From Gelidibacter pelagius (GTDB lineage: Bacteria; Bacteroidota; Bacteroidia; Flavobacteriales; Flavobacteriaceae): 64,000 nucleotides of DNA. The translations under genes and the position numbers were made by a program. Below, in pieces: positions 53,889 through 63,610 of the stretch. The notes under the pieces are model-generated. The model was not told the origin of the DNA and did no database searches. It saw nothing but the letters and a program-made list of their open reading frames with translations. Each line of letters opens with the position of its first letter. Position 1 is the first letter of the stretch. Where the stretch lies: the NCBI RefSeq assembly GCF_017581925.1, contig NZ_JAGEVG010000005.1:162297-226296 (forward strand), read 5' to 3'.

Positions 53889-55328
53889 TTATTCAAATAT
53901 TATTTTAATAGTATCATAACATAAAAGATACGATTCCAGATTGTAATCTCTATAACTGATTCTTTCTCCAATAATCAATATGTTTTCTTCAAGATTAGCT
54001 TGATAAGTGTTCCTGCCAATTTGAAGTTGTATGATTTTCTGATTCTTGAACTTAAGATAACATGGGGTTTCATCAATTAGACTCGCAAGTTCTCTGTTAT
54101 GCGCTTTTAATTTTACTATAATATTGTCAGGGGTTTTTTTATGATTTATTTCTTTTTCCCTGCAATAAAACGAATAATACGAGAAATAACTTTTTTTCGA
54201 AGGAGACAAGGCAAACACATAAGGTGCTGTCTTGATTTGCCACTTTACAAATGTCGCCATGTGTTCCGCTTGTGCTTCATTCATAATTGCTCCAACTTCG
54301 AACCCATTCTTCAAACCATGATTACCATCTATATTTGCGGTAAAAATCATACTTCTTTCAGTTGTTATAATTCCTTTTGAATGATTATAAATATCTCCAT
54401 AAATTTTACATCCCAACTTTGCCAATTGCGTACAACTAGCCAAATGGTCAGCTCTATAGTTCATACCACGAGAAAAAACATGAACCGATAAACCTTGTTC
54501 TATTTTCTTTTTAACAGTTCTTACAAATTCAGGCAAAAATTCAAGGCCGACAATGCTATAAGTAGACAAATAGATATCCTCCTTTGTATTCTCCATTAAA
54601 TCAATTAGTTCATTATAAAGTGAATGATCATATTCTTCATAAGTGAAACGCAAATTCGAACGGGTAAGCGAAGCTATTGTATCGGCGGAAATATTATTTT
54701 GTCTGGATATTATAAACTGCCTACTTGAACTTGCAGAAATGAATTTGGTGTATTCGGTACCATTTTGGAAAATTTCATCAAAAAGACTGTCTAAATCTTT
54801 TGATGTCTGTAAATCACTAATATAGATACCAGTCTCCGGATTACTAGTCAAAGATGGCGTAGTCACGTTAGCACTAGTTATCAATGCTTTTTTCCTGTCT
54901 GAAATTATAAATTTAGCATGTGCTGTCCTTGTTGCCCTAACATGTGCTCCTTGAGAGTACAATTTTTTGATAATATCCAAATGGATTTGATTGAAATTTT
55001 CCGTCATTTCTTCTTCCGATAATAATGAGGTTGAAAATTTCGAATCGTCCAATTGTGTTAGTATAAAAACTGCAACATTAGTATTATTTAATATTTGCTC
55101 GATTTCTAAATAAATATCTTGATCAGTTAAGATAAATGAACATAACTTAATCGAAAAACTCGAATTCCGAATTAGACTTATCAACTCATCCTTTATTGAG
55201 TTTATATAAGGAAGCGTAACAAATAAATCTGTTTTTTCAATCCATTCACTGTCATCTCTGTTTTCATTAAGAACAAAATAACCTCCTTGAAATTCACCTT
55301 TATTGGTAATTAATCCTGATTTATTCAT
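53889..55328 (-). CDS. Phospholipase-D-superfamily protein with one intact HKD motif
   Basis: A 479-residue protein. The first PLD motif is complete: H137-A-K139-F-I-I-S-D144 followed by S-A-N-V-T. The second has H316-S-K318-G-I-I-T-T323-E, lacking the usual aspartate (T323, E324). The C-terminal ~90 residues are unfamiliar. PLD nucleases of this fold cut DNA or hydrolyse lipids, as in DISARM DrmC. It starts overlapping the wHTH gene by eight bases. Confidence 0.75.
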   Translation of the reverse strand: MNKSGLITNKGEFQGGYFVLNENRDDSEWIEKTDLFVTLPYINSIKDELISLIRNSSFSIKLCSFILTDQDIYLEIEQILNNTNVAVFILTQLDDSKFSTSLLSEEEMTENFNQIHLDIIKKLYSQGAHVRATRTAHAKFIISDRKKALITSANVTTPSLTSNPETGIYISDLQTSKDLDSLFDEIFQNGTEYTKFISASSSRQFIISRQNNISADTIASLTRSNLRFTYEEYDHSLYNELIDLMENTKEDIYLSTYSIVGLEFLPEFVRTVKKKIEQGLSVHVFSRGMNYRADHLASCTQLAKLGCKIYGDIYNHSKGIITTERSMIFTANIDGNHGLKNGFEVGAIMNEAQAEHMATFVKWQIKTAPYVFALSPSKKSYFSYYSFYCREKEINHKKTPDNIIVKLKAHNRELASLIDETPCYLKFKNQKIIQLQIGRNTYQANLEENILIIGERISYRDYNLESYLLCYDTIKIIFE

Positions 55329-56649
55329 TTAAAATTTTATTCATATGTTGATTGATATCCATTTTCTCCAGTAATTCATATTCCTCAAGAAGCACTAAAA
55401 CATTTCTATATAAATCATTCTTCAAGAGTCTTTTTGAAATATGACTGATTTTTAAATCACGCTTTCTAGCGTCATTTAGAAAGCTCTGAATCTCTAACAA
55501 ATAATTTACAAATGATGAGTTAGTTTTAAACGTAATAAAAATTATCCACATACCATTTTTCACAGAAGTCATTTGGTAATCCCTACCTCTTTCTAAATTT
55601 TTCAAAACCTGCTTTCTGTTTGATTTTAAATTCAGTAATAATTTTTTTGTAATGTTTATTCCAATTTCAAATTCGGTATTAATAATTTCTTCATCTGAAG
55701 AAAACTCTATATTATAAATTTTGCCCAATGCTAATTTCAAGTCTTCTTTTGATATAAATTGTAATTTTTGATCTTCATTCTTCTTATCAATTTCGACCCA
55801 ATTCGACGCAAATGCAAATTTATCAGCTTCACTTTTTTGGTCTTTCCAAGTATCTATTCTTAACTCAAGATTATCGATTTTGCTTTTGATTTTTAAATTA
55901 AATCCTGCAATCTTATCAGAATCTCCTGTGGGAGAGAAACCATCCAGTAATTTTCTAAAGCCTTTCTTATCTTTTACCATTAACCCAACTAAAATGGGAA
56001 TAGACATTTTAGTAAAATCAATACTTTCTATTTCTTCCAAACCTTCTGGTATCGACCATGCTTCTCTTTTGTTTTCTGATATATTAAGAATATTATGGAG
56101 AACTTTTTCTTTGATTAACGGTTCATGAACGATGCTGGGCTTAAATGGTTTAGATATGATCGTATTACCTTTAGAATTTGTATAATATGTATACTCATTT
56201 TCATCAAAAAAAGATTTCAAGTATCTAGGAGAATATAAGTCGCTGCTCAATGGCATAAAATCTATGCCATCTATATAAAAATTATATTGTCTTCTCTGTC
56301 TTCTTTTCTCTTTTCCATGAACAATTATTTCAAAGCCTAAATCCGTAACCTCTAAATTATTATCTCCCTCAATTAAGCCTTCTAATTTCATTTGCCGTAA
56401 TCTCATTTCTACAGCCATTTTCTGAACGCTTATTAATTGTGAAATCTCATTCGATGAATACTCACTATTAATTAGTAAACATTTTATAATCGCTTTGTCC
56501 AATTTCTCAAGTGGATCTGGAGTACTATCAATTATGGTGGCATGAATACAATAAATGGGATATTGCATGTAAGCAATCGATTTTAATTCGAACCCATCTT
56601 CTAGTTGCGATTGATAATATCTTTCTATGTCAATATTAAATAAAGCCAT
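55321..56649 (-). CDS. Winged-helix protein of unknown function
   Basis: A 442-residue protein. Residues about 45-105 form a winged helix (L-D-K-A-I-I-K-C-L-L-I-N-S-E-Y-S-S-N-E-I), followed by a basic stretch (H-G-K-E-K-R-R-Q-R-R-Q-Y). The rest (about 120-442) is mixed alpha/beta and unfamiliar. I saw no nucleotidyl cyclase motifs in it. It starts one base after the helicase stop and overlaps the PLD gene. It may be the DNA-binding or assembly subunit. Confidence 0.6.
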   Translation of the reverse strand: MALFNIDIERYYQSQLEDGFELKSIAYMQYPIYCIHATIIDSTPDPLEKLDKAIIKCLLINSEYSSNEISQLISVQKMAVEMRLRQMKLEGLIEGDNNLEVTDLGFEIIVHGKEKRRQRRQYNFYIDGIDFMPLSSDLYSPRYLKSFFDENEYTYYTNSKGNTIISKPFKPSIVHEPLIKEKVLHNILNISENKREAWSIPEGLEEIESIDFTKMSIPILVGLMVKDKKGFRKLLDGFSPTGDSDKIAGFNLKIKSKIDNLELRIDTWKDQKSEADKFAFASNWVEIDKKNEDQKLQFISKEDLKLALGKIYNIEFSSDEEIINTEFEIGINITKKLLLNLKSNRKQVLKNLERGRDYQMTSVKNGMWIIFITFKTNSSFVNYLLEIQSFLNDARKRDLKISHISKRLLKNDLYRNVLVLLEEYELLEKMDINQHMNKILNE

Positions 56650-56650
56650 T

Positions 56651-59600
56651 TTATTTTTCAGTCTGGATTAATGTGATTTGTCTTTTGATTTTATCTATCT
56701 TCTTGATTTTAACATTGATATCCTTGTGTTGTGTGTAAAATCTGTCAATTCCTACTTTTCTCGAAATATTCGATATATGAAGTAGACCATCTATCCCTTC
56801 TTCTAACTCTATAAAAACACCATAATTAGTCATACTAATCATTCTTCCACTATAAACACTATTTACGAAGTATTTAGAATTGATATTTGACCAAGGATCT
56901 TTAAGCAATGACTTCCTACTTAATGATATTTGCTTTTTATCCATATTAATAGCCTTAATAACTACTTCAACCGTTTCATTAAGCGCAAAGTAATCTTGGG
57001 GAAATTTTTTATTGTTTCCAAAAAACATCTCTGACACATGTAAAAGCCCTATGACTCCTTCAGACAATTCCATAAACGCACCGTAATCCGTCAATTGGGT
57101 GACTTTACCTATAATTTTGTCTCCAGTTTCATAAGTAAAGACACTCCATGGATTTGCTTGCAATTGCTTATAGCCCAGCGATATTTGTTTTTTTGTCAAA
57201 TCATAACCCAAGATTTTCACCTTTATTTCCTGATTCAATTCTAATACTTCATCAGGATGGTTTATTCTATACCAACTTAAATCCGCAATGTAAATTAACC
57301 CATCTATATTTCCAAGGTCAACAAAAGCTCCATATTTTTCTATTCTTTTAACTTTCCCATCAACAACACTTCCCGTTTTATTATTCTCCCGGAACAATTC
57401 AAATGGCGTCTTTAGATCCGAATAATCTGTTAACTCAACAAAATTTCCAATTTTTTCATTTTTACTTAAATCAACCAACTTTGAGAACAATTTTGTATAA
57501 TCGAATAATGAATCAAAATGACTTCTTGAATCTGTGAGTGTTTCCGAATTTCCAACTAGAATTAATTTCTTTTTGGCTCTAGAAAATGCGACATTCAATC
57601 GTCTAGCATCATCTAAGAAGCCGACTTTTTTATTTTTTTGATTAGGACCTGCCGATCTTGTAAAACTAAATACAACAACATCGAACTCCATGCCCTGAAA
57701 AGAATCTAAAGTCGAAACTTCAATCAAATGAGAATTTTGGGTATTATCCTTCAATGATTTTTTTATATGCGTCACTTGCGATTTGTAAGGTGCAACTACA
57801 GCGAAATTTTCGTATGTAAGACCTGCTTCAAGCAGTTTAGGCACAATTAAAGTACTTATACAATAGGCTTCTGAATCATTTCTGGCAGAATAACCATCGA
57901 AACTCTCATATGGATTACTTGCACTTGAGGTGTTTATAAATACAACTTCTTTATCAAATGGACTTGGCATAGGGAGTTTATGAGTATAAGTGCGCTCTCC
58001 CATTTTAACTTTACCATCGTAAAAAGATTCTGAAATAAACTCCCCGATGTGAGGATGCATTCGATGTTGATAATTCAGTAGTTCTTTATTTTCCTTGGGG
58101 AATTGATTGTTTTTTATTCTATTCACTAGAAACTCAAAAAAGGAAGTCTTTAACGCGTGTTGAATATCATCCTTTACGAATTTGTAGCCATATTTAGAAC
58201 GGGGAAAACTGTTGGAGTCGTTCTCATCTAACATGCTTCCGTCAATATATGGAGGCAATTGCATTTGATCACCAACCAATATAACTTTTTTTGCCATGGA
58301 AATAGCTGCTAGCGTTTCAGAAATATTGGCTTTTCCAGCTTCATCAATTATGACAGTATCAAATTTTAATCCATATTCATTTAATTCTCTATCCGTTCTA
58401 ACTCCAATACATGTTGCAAATACCACATCAACTGATTTATATAACAGAGGTTTTATCAATATTTCTTTTTCAGATGAAATGTTTAGGGTCCACTCTCTCA
58501 ATAAAGCTTTTATATCTCTCAAACGCTCAAACGGAGTTTTTGAAAGTACTTCAATAAATTCAAAATTCTTTTGAATTAGCACATCTTTAAAGCTTTCTTT
58601 AAAACTTAAACTCTTTTCTTTAATAATCAATTTTAACTTGCTTCTTATCTCAGTAAATTCATAGCTGGCACCCAGCTCCAACAAATGATCAATTAAAGAA
58701 ATATTTATATTAATTACTTTTTCAAAATCATTTGAATACGTTTCTATAAGATTCGTGATTTGATATTGACACAAGTCCTCTTTAATTCTTTGAATACTTC
58801 CAAGCCTAACACATGTTATATTTTTGTTTGAAGAAACTTTTTCGAGAACATTATCTACAGCAATGTGAGTTTGACTAGCAACAAGAATTTTTTCTCCTTT
58901 TTCCACTAATTGCTCTACAACTTCAGCGATAACAGTAGTTTTTCCCGTACCAGGAGGTCCTTGAATCAAAAAAATGTTTTTGTTGCCAACTGCTTTTTTT
59001 ACTGATTTAACTTGGTTATTTTGAGGTTGTTTTTTTTCTGTTTCTTCGAGTAATTTGTTTATATATATTAAATCATTTTCTTCAGGTGGGCGAATTTTTT
59101 CTGGTCGTACTAAAAGTGATTCAATATGATCTAATTTTAATTTCTTATCAAAAAAATCCTTGATTACTTCACGTTGAACTTGATATTGTCGAAGGTTTAC
59201 TTTAGGCTCAATAAAAAATCCTTTGTCTAATTGATTTAGTGGTTTATCGAGATTAATAAGATGCAATATTGACTTATCATTATTTATTTCTATAAAAGCA
59301 TCACAAAACCAAACATATTCATTTTCCTTTTTTTCTTTATGAGAGTGTTCTTCTGTCCTAATAGCTATCATCTGGCTTTCTTCTTCACTACCAGTAAATA
59401 TATCATCAATATCTTTTTCTATTTCTATTGCTAAATCTGTTTTAGTATTTGGTACACTTTTATATCCATAGATATGGATCCTAGAATTTTCATTACCTTT
59501 TCTTTCAATTGATTCTTGATATTCTAAAAACTTATCGAAAATTGTTATAGAATGACCTTCTTCTCTTAAAATTGCACCCGATTGTCTTTTTAACCCGTTG

Positions 59601-61117
59601 AGAATTTCGAAAGCATCGACCTTATTTTTTATTTTTGAGAAATCATTTTTGTAATTTATCCCAAGTTGAACAGAATCATATGGTGACAGAACTCGGATTT
59701 TACTAGTTAAAAGGAATGTTCCTTGATTTAAGCTTTTTTCTTTACTTAAAGAATCCTTTTTTTTAGTTCTTTCTATAGAAAGACTGTGGATGATAAATTT
59801 ATATTCATCATTTTCTAAATCCACAATACCAGATAAATAAATTTTTTCATTAAATAATATCCAATTATTAATTAATTTACCCCCCATTTTATCAAACCAA
59901 GAATTCATTCTGATCCAATACTTTTGATCTTCCAAAAACTTCAACGCCTGTTTTTCAGTAGCATCTGTACCTATATATGGTATTAGTGAGTTTTTAAAAT
60001 CATTCTCCCATGCTGCAGTGTTAAAACCGAAGATTATATGAAATGGACTGTCGAATGAAATTGCGCTAGAAAACAACATGTCATCAATAGAAAAGAAGGT
60101 TAAGATGTTTTTCTTTTCTTCCTTGGTTGCTACAGAATAGTAAATTGATTTTTCAAAAGACTTAATTGATTTTAAATCAGAGTCTTGAGTTTGAAAATCT
60201 TCTGCTACTTCATCTATTTCTTCTTCAAAATCAACCCCATCTTCTATGCTTAGTTTTAAAAATTGATTAAATTCATCCTTACCTTTTACAGTTAGATTTA
60301 ATATTTCACCTGTTTCAAATGAACTGTTTTCTTCTTTTGGTATATTTATAATTCCATAAAATCCAATCTCAGTTTTTACAATGATTTTATTAATTAATAT
60401 TTCTTGAATCTCTCCTTTAATTTTATGTCCAATATTTAAACCCTGCCATTGTGAAGTTTCATCAGGTCGATCTAGCAAATGTTTTGTACTCACAATAATT
60501 GCTTTTTCAACGTCATTTTCTATGACAACAACTTTGATTCTGTCACCGATATGATATGAGGCAAGCATACTTTGAGAATCAAAAATATTCCATGACAAAT
60601 TTTGAAGTGGTAGGAATGCCTTTTGATCATTAGAATAATCCACTACAATCAATGATGGAGAGATAATGTCAATTATATCTGTTTCGATTATTGCTCCTAT
60701 TTCAAACGGTGAAGCAACATTAGATCCAACACTAATTTTTTCTGAGAGTTTTTGAGAATTAATATAGTTAACCAACTGATTATAGCTTTCGATAGTAATT
60801 TTAGTGTTTGGTGAAATTTCAGATACTATTTTTAATTCTTTAAAGAATACTCTAGTTTCATCTAAAGAAATATTCAATTCTCTTAAAACAGCATTTAATC
60901 TTATAAAATTAGGTTTTACTTCATTGGCATATTGCAAACTAATTGCCCTATCAAAAGATTCTTCCGAACCTAGAATCGATAGCTTTTCAATTTCGAAATT
61001 GACAATATCCCCAATCTTAAAATCTTTATAATCTTTAAAAACATAAGTAACTCGATTATTACCTTCATATTCGATAAAACCGAGATTTGAGCTTATTTTA
61101 ATTATTTTGCCGTTCAT
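56651..61117 (-). CDS. S1-domain superfamily 1 helicase (UPF1/DNA2-like)
   Basis: A 1488-residue protein. The N-terminal ~300 residues contain S1/OB-like repeats. The SF1 motor has Walker A G720-P-P-G-T-G-K-T727, D925-E in IIDEAGKA, S-T-L-D-S-F-Q-G-M-E and N-V-A-F-S-R-A-K-K. The C-terminus has three clear S1 RNA-binding domains (about 1247-1320, 1331-1405 and 1417-1480; each with the G-A-F/V-F-V/M-D/E-L core). It probably unwinds nucleic acid and may sense RNA. Joint S1 and UPF1-type helicase is unusual in bacteria. First gene of a five-gene operon. Confidence 0.8.
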   Translation of the reverse strand: MNGKIIKISSNLGFIEYEGNNRVTYVFKDYKDFKIGDIVNFEIEKLSILGSEESFDRAISLQYANEVKPNFIRLNAVLRELNISLDETRVFFKELKIVSEISPNTKITIESYNQLVNYINSQKLSEKISVGSNVASPFEIGAIIETDIIDIISPSLIVVDYSNDQKAFLPLQNLSWNIFDSQSMLASYHIGDRIKVVVIENDVEKAIIVSTKHLLDRPDETSQWQGLNIGHKIKGEIQEILINKIIVKTEIGFYGIINIPKEENSSFETGEILNLTVKGKDEFNQFLKLSIEDGVDFEEEIDEVAEDFQTQDSDLKSIKSFEKSIYYSVATKEEKKNILTFFSIDDMLFSSAISFDSPFHIIFGFNTAAWENDFKNSLIPYIGTDATEKQALKFLEDQKYWIRMNSWFDKMGGKLINNWILFNEKIYLSGIVDLENDEYKFIIHSLSIERTKKKDSLSKEKSLNQGTFLLTSKIRVLSPYDSVQLGINYKNDFSKIKNKVDAFEILNGLKRQSGAILREEGHSITIFDKFLEYQESIERKGNENSRIHIYGYKSVPNTKTDLAIEIEKDIDDIFTGSEEESQMIAIRTEEHSHKEKKENEYVWFCDAFIEINNDKSILHLINLDKPLNQLDKGFFIEPKVNLRQYQVQREVIKDFFDKKLKLDHIESLLVRPEKIRPPEENDLIYINKLLEETEKKQPQNNQVKSVKKAVGNKNIFLIQGPPGTGKTTVIAEVVEQLVEKGEKILVASQTHIAVDNVLEKVSSNKNITCVRLGSIQRIKEDLCQYQITNLIETYSNDFEKVININISLIDHLLELGASYEFTEIRSKLKLIIKEKSLSFKESFKDVLIQKNFEFIEVLSKTPFERLRDIKALLREWTLNISSEKEILIKPLLYKSVDVVFATCIGVRTDRELNEYGLKFDTVIIDEAGKANISETLAAISMAKKVILVGDQMQLPPYIDGSMLDENDSNSFPRSKYGYKFVKDDIQHALKTSFFEFLVNRIKNNQFPKENKELLNYQHRMHPHIGEFISESFYDGKVKMGERTYTHKLPMPSPFDKEVVFINTSSASNPYESFDGYSARNDSEAYCISTLIVPKLLEAGLTYENFAVVAPYKSQVTHIKKSLKDNTQNSHLIEVSTLDSFQGMEFDVVVFSFTRSAGPNQKNKKVGFLDDARRLNVAFSRAKKKLILVGNSETLTDSRSHFDSLFDYTKLFSKLVDLSKNEKIGNFVELTDYSDLKTPFELFRENNKTGSVVDGKVKRIEKYGAFVDLGNIDGLIYIADLSWYRINHPDEVLELNQEIKVKILGYDLTKKQISLGYKQLQANPWSVFTYETGDKIIGKVTQLTDYGAFMELSEGVIGLLHVSEMFFGNNKKFPQDYFALNETVEVVIKAINMDKKQISLSRKSLLKDPWSNINSKYFVNSVYSGRMISMTNYGVFIELEEGIDGLLHISNISRKVGIDRFYTQHKDINVKIKKIDKIKRQITLIQTEK

Positions 61118-61195
61118 AGATTTCTTAAAATTCTTTTTATAGACTAAAAACCTCGTTGATAATTATCCTAAATGTTTTCTAATCATCTCACATAA

Positions 61196-61525
61196 TTAAT
61201 AAAATTCACATATTTCCTTAATCATATCAGCTAACATTACAATTCTTTTATCCTTTTCTTGAGGGGTAAGCTCTACCAAATTATTATCTATTATTTCGAT
61301 GGTTTTAACCGATACATAAGGTATTAGCTCATAGATAATAACCAATGCTTCATTTTTGGTTTTGTCAGTATTATCTCCTGCTAAATTTGAAGCGTAACTT
61401 ACAGTAGCACGCAATGGATACCATGTGTTTTTGAATAAAAAACAATGCACAGCCTTACCGTTTTTAAATGGAACTACATTCCTTAATTAAGATGCAATTG
61501 CTTGTCGTAAATGATCTCTCGTCAT
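61196..61525 (-). pseudogene. Hypothetical gene broken by a stop codon
   Basis: Reading from an ATG at 61525 gives MTRDHLRQAIAS, then TAA at 61487-61489, then L-R-N-V-V-P-F-K-N-G-K-A-V-H-C-F and about 80 further residues to 61196. A GTG at 61450 could start a shorter 84-residue product. The Y-P-L-R-A-T-V segment and helical C-terminus look like a small regulatory or DNA-binding domain, but the family is unknown. It sits between the deleted restriction relic and the helicase operon. Confidence 0.45.
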
Positions 61526-61549
61526 AAAATTAAATCTTGATAATTATTT

Positions 61550-62039
61550 TTAATTACACTCAAAAACCTCTCTCAAACAACTCTGCATTAACTGCTCAAT
61601 TTTCTTAGCTTTGTTGTACTTCTTGCTCCAACGCATCACATAAACCCATTAAAGCATTTACTTTTTGGACGATGGCTTTTTGTTCTTCTAATGGCGGGAA
61701 TGGAAATGCTAAACTTTTAAAAGCTGTTGAACCTAAATTACCTTGATTTGCAGTACCAGTTTCAGTTTTAAATAATTGATTTAAGAAAGCACCTGATCTA
61801 AGAAACTTATTGTCTTTGGCTTTAATAATCGCTATAGGAACGTTCGGCTTGTGGTATAGTATATAATCTACTCTTTTGCTTTTTCCGCGGGTATATAATT
61901 TTCCCTGAACAATGATTCGGCCATCAGTAAATGAGACTTCCTCACGCACCTCTCTTCGCATATCCCACCCTGCCTTTTTTATGGCTGGATTGATAAATTT
62001 ACTACAGATATCTCTTTCCGAAAGATCTTTTTTGTTCAT
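61550..62039 (-). pseudogene. Deletion-fused hsdR/hsdS relic
   Basis: Residues 1-78 are the N-terminus of a type I HsdR (MNKKDLSERDICSKFINPAI, V-R-E-E-V-S-F-T-D-G-R-I-I-V) with D58 and K75, but with lysine 73 where the catalytic glutamate belongs (I-I-K-A-K-D). Residues 79-144 are a HsdS C-terminus (F-P-F-P-P-L-E-E-Q-K-A-I-V, M-G-L-C-D-A-L-E-Q-E-V-Q-Q-S). After a stop at 61605, a one-base frameshift restores the expected HsdS ending (K-K-I-E-Q-L-M-Q-S-C-L-R-E-V-F-E) to 61550. A single deletion removed the rest of an operon unlike the intact one. Confidence 0.8.
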
Positions 62040-62417
62040 AGTAGTTTAGGAACTGATTTAGTTTTTCTATCGACTATAACCGTTAGGGCAATTATAGATC
62101 GTTAATTTTTCAATAATTGTTCAATATAGGAAGATTATTTATAAAAAAAACGCTTCCTTTCGCTGTGCTTAAGTAAATTGACATATTAGGCCAAGAAAAT
62201 TCTATTAAAAGACAGTTCTCCGTAAATGCAATAAGCGATTGCACATTCACTTATTCGATCGGATGTTCGTATATATTTGTATTGATAAATTTAAAATGGA
62301 GGAGAATAAGGAATATACTAAAGTGTTGCTCATACCATAAGACACACAACATAGTAGCTAAGAAAAGGAAAAAAAGAATTGTGTTTAAAAGCAATATTGA
62401 TTAATGAACTCTTATTG
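62040..62417. other. Intergenic region with an orphan promoter
   Basis: 378 bases. A TATATTTG -7 box at 62272-62279 (plus strand) precedes an ATG at 62296 and a frame of only 14 codons (MEENKEYTKVLLIP). It looks like the start of a gene whose body was deleted. Nothing else is seen. Confidence 0.35.
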
Positions 62418-62741
62418 TCACCCAAAATAACTTAACACTAAAAAAACCACCCCACCAACTCCCAAAACCAAACTCACAATAAAAACCACCACCGCCCAAT
62501 TAGGATAAATCTTTGCTTTCTTTATAGTGTCTTCGAACCGATATTCAAAATTTTTAACAGCCTTTAAATGAGCTTCCATTTGTTGCTGATGGCTTTCGAT
62601 TAACGTTTTATATTCCGTCAGATCCATTTTGATTTTCGTTTCTTTTAACTGCTCATTTAGTCCTTCCAACTTTTCCAAAGTGTTTTTAAAATCGGTGGTC
62701 TCATTGACCAATAGCGCGGTGAGTTCTTCAAGTTTTGTCAT
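62418..62741 (-). CDS. Mob-operon coiled-coil/TM protein
   Basis: A 107-residue protein with an N-terminal coiled coil (about 1-70; L-E-K-L-E-G-L-N-E-Q-L-K-E-T-K), the motif A-K-I-Y-P-N-W-A and a C-terminal membrane helix (about 80-103). It might be the DUF6730 family that often follows flavobacterial relaxases; this is uncertain. It begins 11 bases after the relaxase stop. A truncated relative lies at 49658-49891, showing that part of this operon was duplicated. Confidence 0.65.
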   Translation of the reverse strand: MTKLEELTALLVNETTDFKNTLEKLEGLNEQLKETKIKMDLTEYKTLIESHQQQMEAHLKAVKNFEYRFEDTIKKAKIYPNWAVVVFIVSLVLGVGGVVFLVLSYFG

Positions 62742-62752
62742 GATCGTTTTAT

Positions 62753-63610
62753 TTAATAAGAGAGTCCATGTTGAATTGTTTTTTTGATAATGAACTTGGT
62801 CAGCTTTAAAGCTAATTTTGGTGCCAGGCCTACTGTATTTCCTGCCAACGTCACCCCAACAGTATTGTTTTTCAAACTCTTGATGCCTTCAAGTTGGCCC
62901 ATTTGTTTGCCAATATTGCCAATGGACATGTTCCGGTGCACTTCACTGCCCTTTAGATTGTGCCCATCAAATTCAAAGCGGAACCCTTGTAGATTGTTTT
63001 GTTTATTTATCGTTGGGATGACCTTGACGCCATTGGTCTCCATGGCCTTGATATAGGCATCAAATGATTTCGGTTTTAAATGTTTCATGGTCAAGTCATG
63101 TCTGCGCTTGATCTCTGTTCTCACTTCCTTTAAATTGAATTCCTTTTCAAATTGCACCTGTTTAACGGTGGTCAATCCCATGTGTTCTGCTACTTTTTCT
63201 GCGGCCAACTGGCTCCGTTTTCCAATAAAACTATCATTGTAGGCCACGCCCCTAAAATCAATCCGGTTGACATATAAATGGATGTGCTTATGTTCCTTGT
63301 CCTTATGCACAAAGGCGATGGCCTGACGCTCTCCGAGTTTCATTTCGTGGATGAACCTTTTGGTGATGTCCTCTAGTTTGTTTTTGTCCAATTTCCTACC
63401 GTCCTCTATCGTGGGGCTGAGGATAAAGGACAGGGTGTTTTTTGTACAGTTATGATTCTGGTCCTGGAGCATTTTAAATTCCTGTGTGATTTCTGCTGGG
63501 GAATCACCATGCAAAAATTCCTTGAGCACGATCTCGGCATCCTTTTCCTGGTTCCACCCATAGGCCATCGATGCCCTGGTGTGTGATATGCTTTTGCCCT
63601 TTCCTATCAT
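62753..63610 (-). CDS. Relaxase/mobilisation nuclease (MobA-like, HUH)
   Basis: A 285-residue single-strand nuclease that nicks at oriT and starts plasmid or element transfer. The HUH histidine cluster is H107-K-H109-I-H111-L-Y-V-N115, after the F-V-H-K-D-K-E-H lead-in. The start M-I-G-K-G-K-S-I-S-H-T-R-A and the early Y-G-W-N fit the MobP-type relaxases of Bacteroidota. Its start overlaps the MobC stop by four bases. Confidence 0.88.
   Translation of the reverse strand: MIGKGKSISHTRASMAYGWNQEKDAEIVLKEFLHGDSPAEITQEFKMLQDQNHNCTKNTLSFILSPTIEDGRKLDKNKLEDITKRFIHEMKLGERQAIAFVHKDKEHKHIHLYVNRIDFRGVAYNDSFIGKRSQLAAEKVAEHMGLTTVKQVQFEKEFNLKEVRTEIKRRHDLTMKHLKPKSFDAYIKAMETNGVKVIPTINKQNNLQGFRFEFDGHNLKGSEVHRNMSIGNIGKQMGQLEGIKSLKNNTVGVTLAGNTVGLAPKLALKLTKFIIKKTIQHGLSY

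Noticed and set aside
55321..56649. Cyclic-nucleotide synthase in the CARF operon
   Set aside because: I looked for GGDD or G-S...DxD polymerase motifs in this protein and found none.
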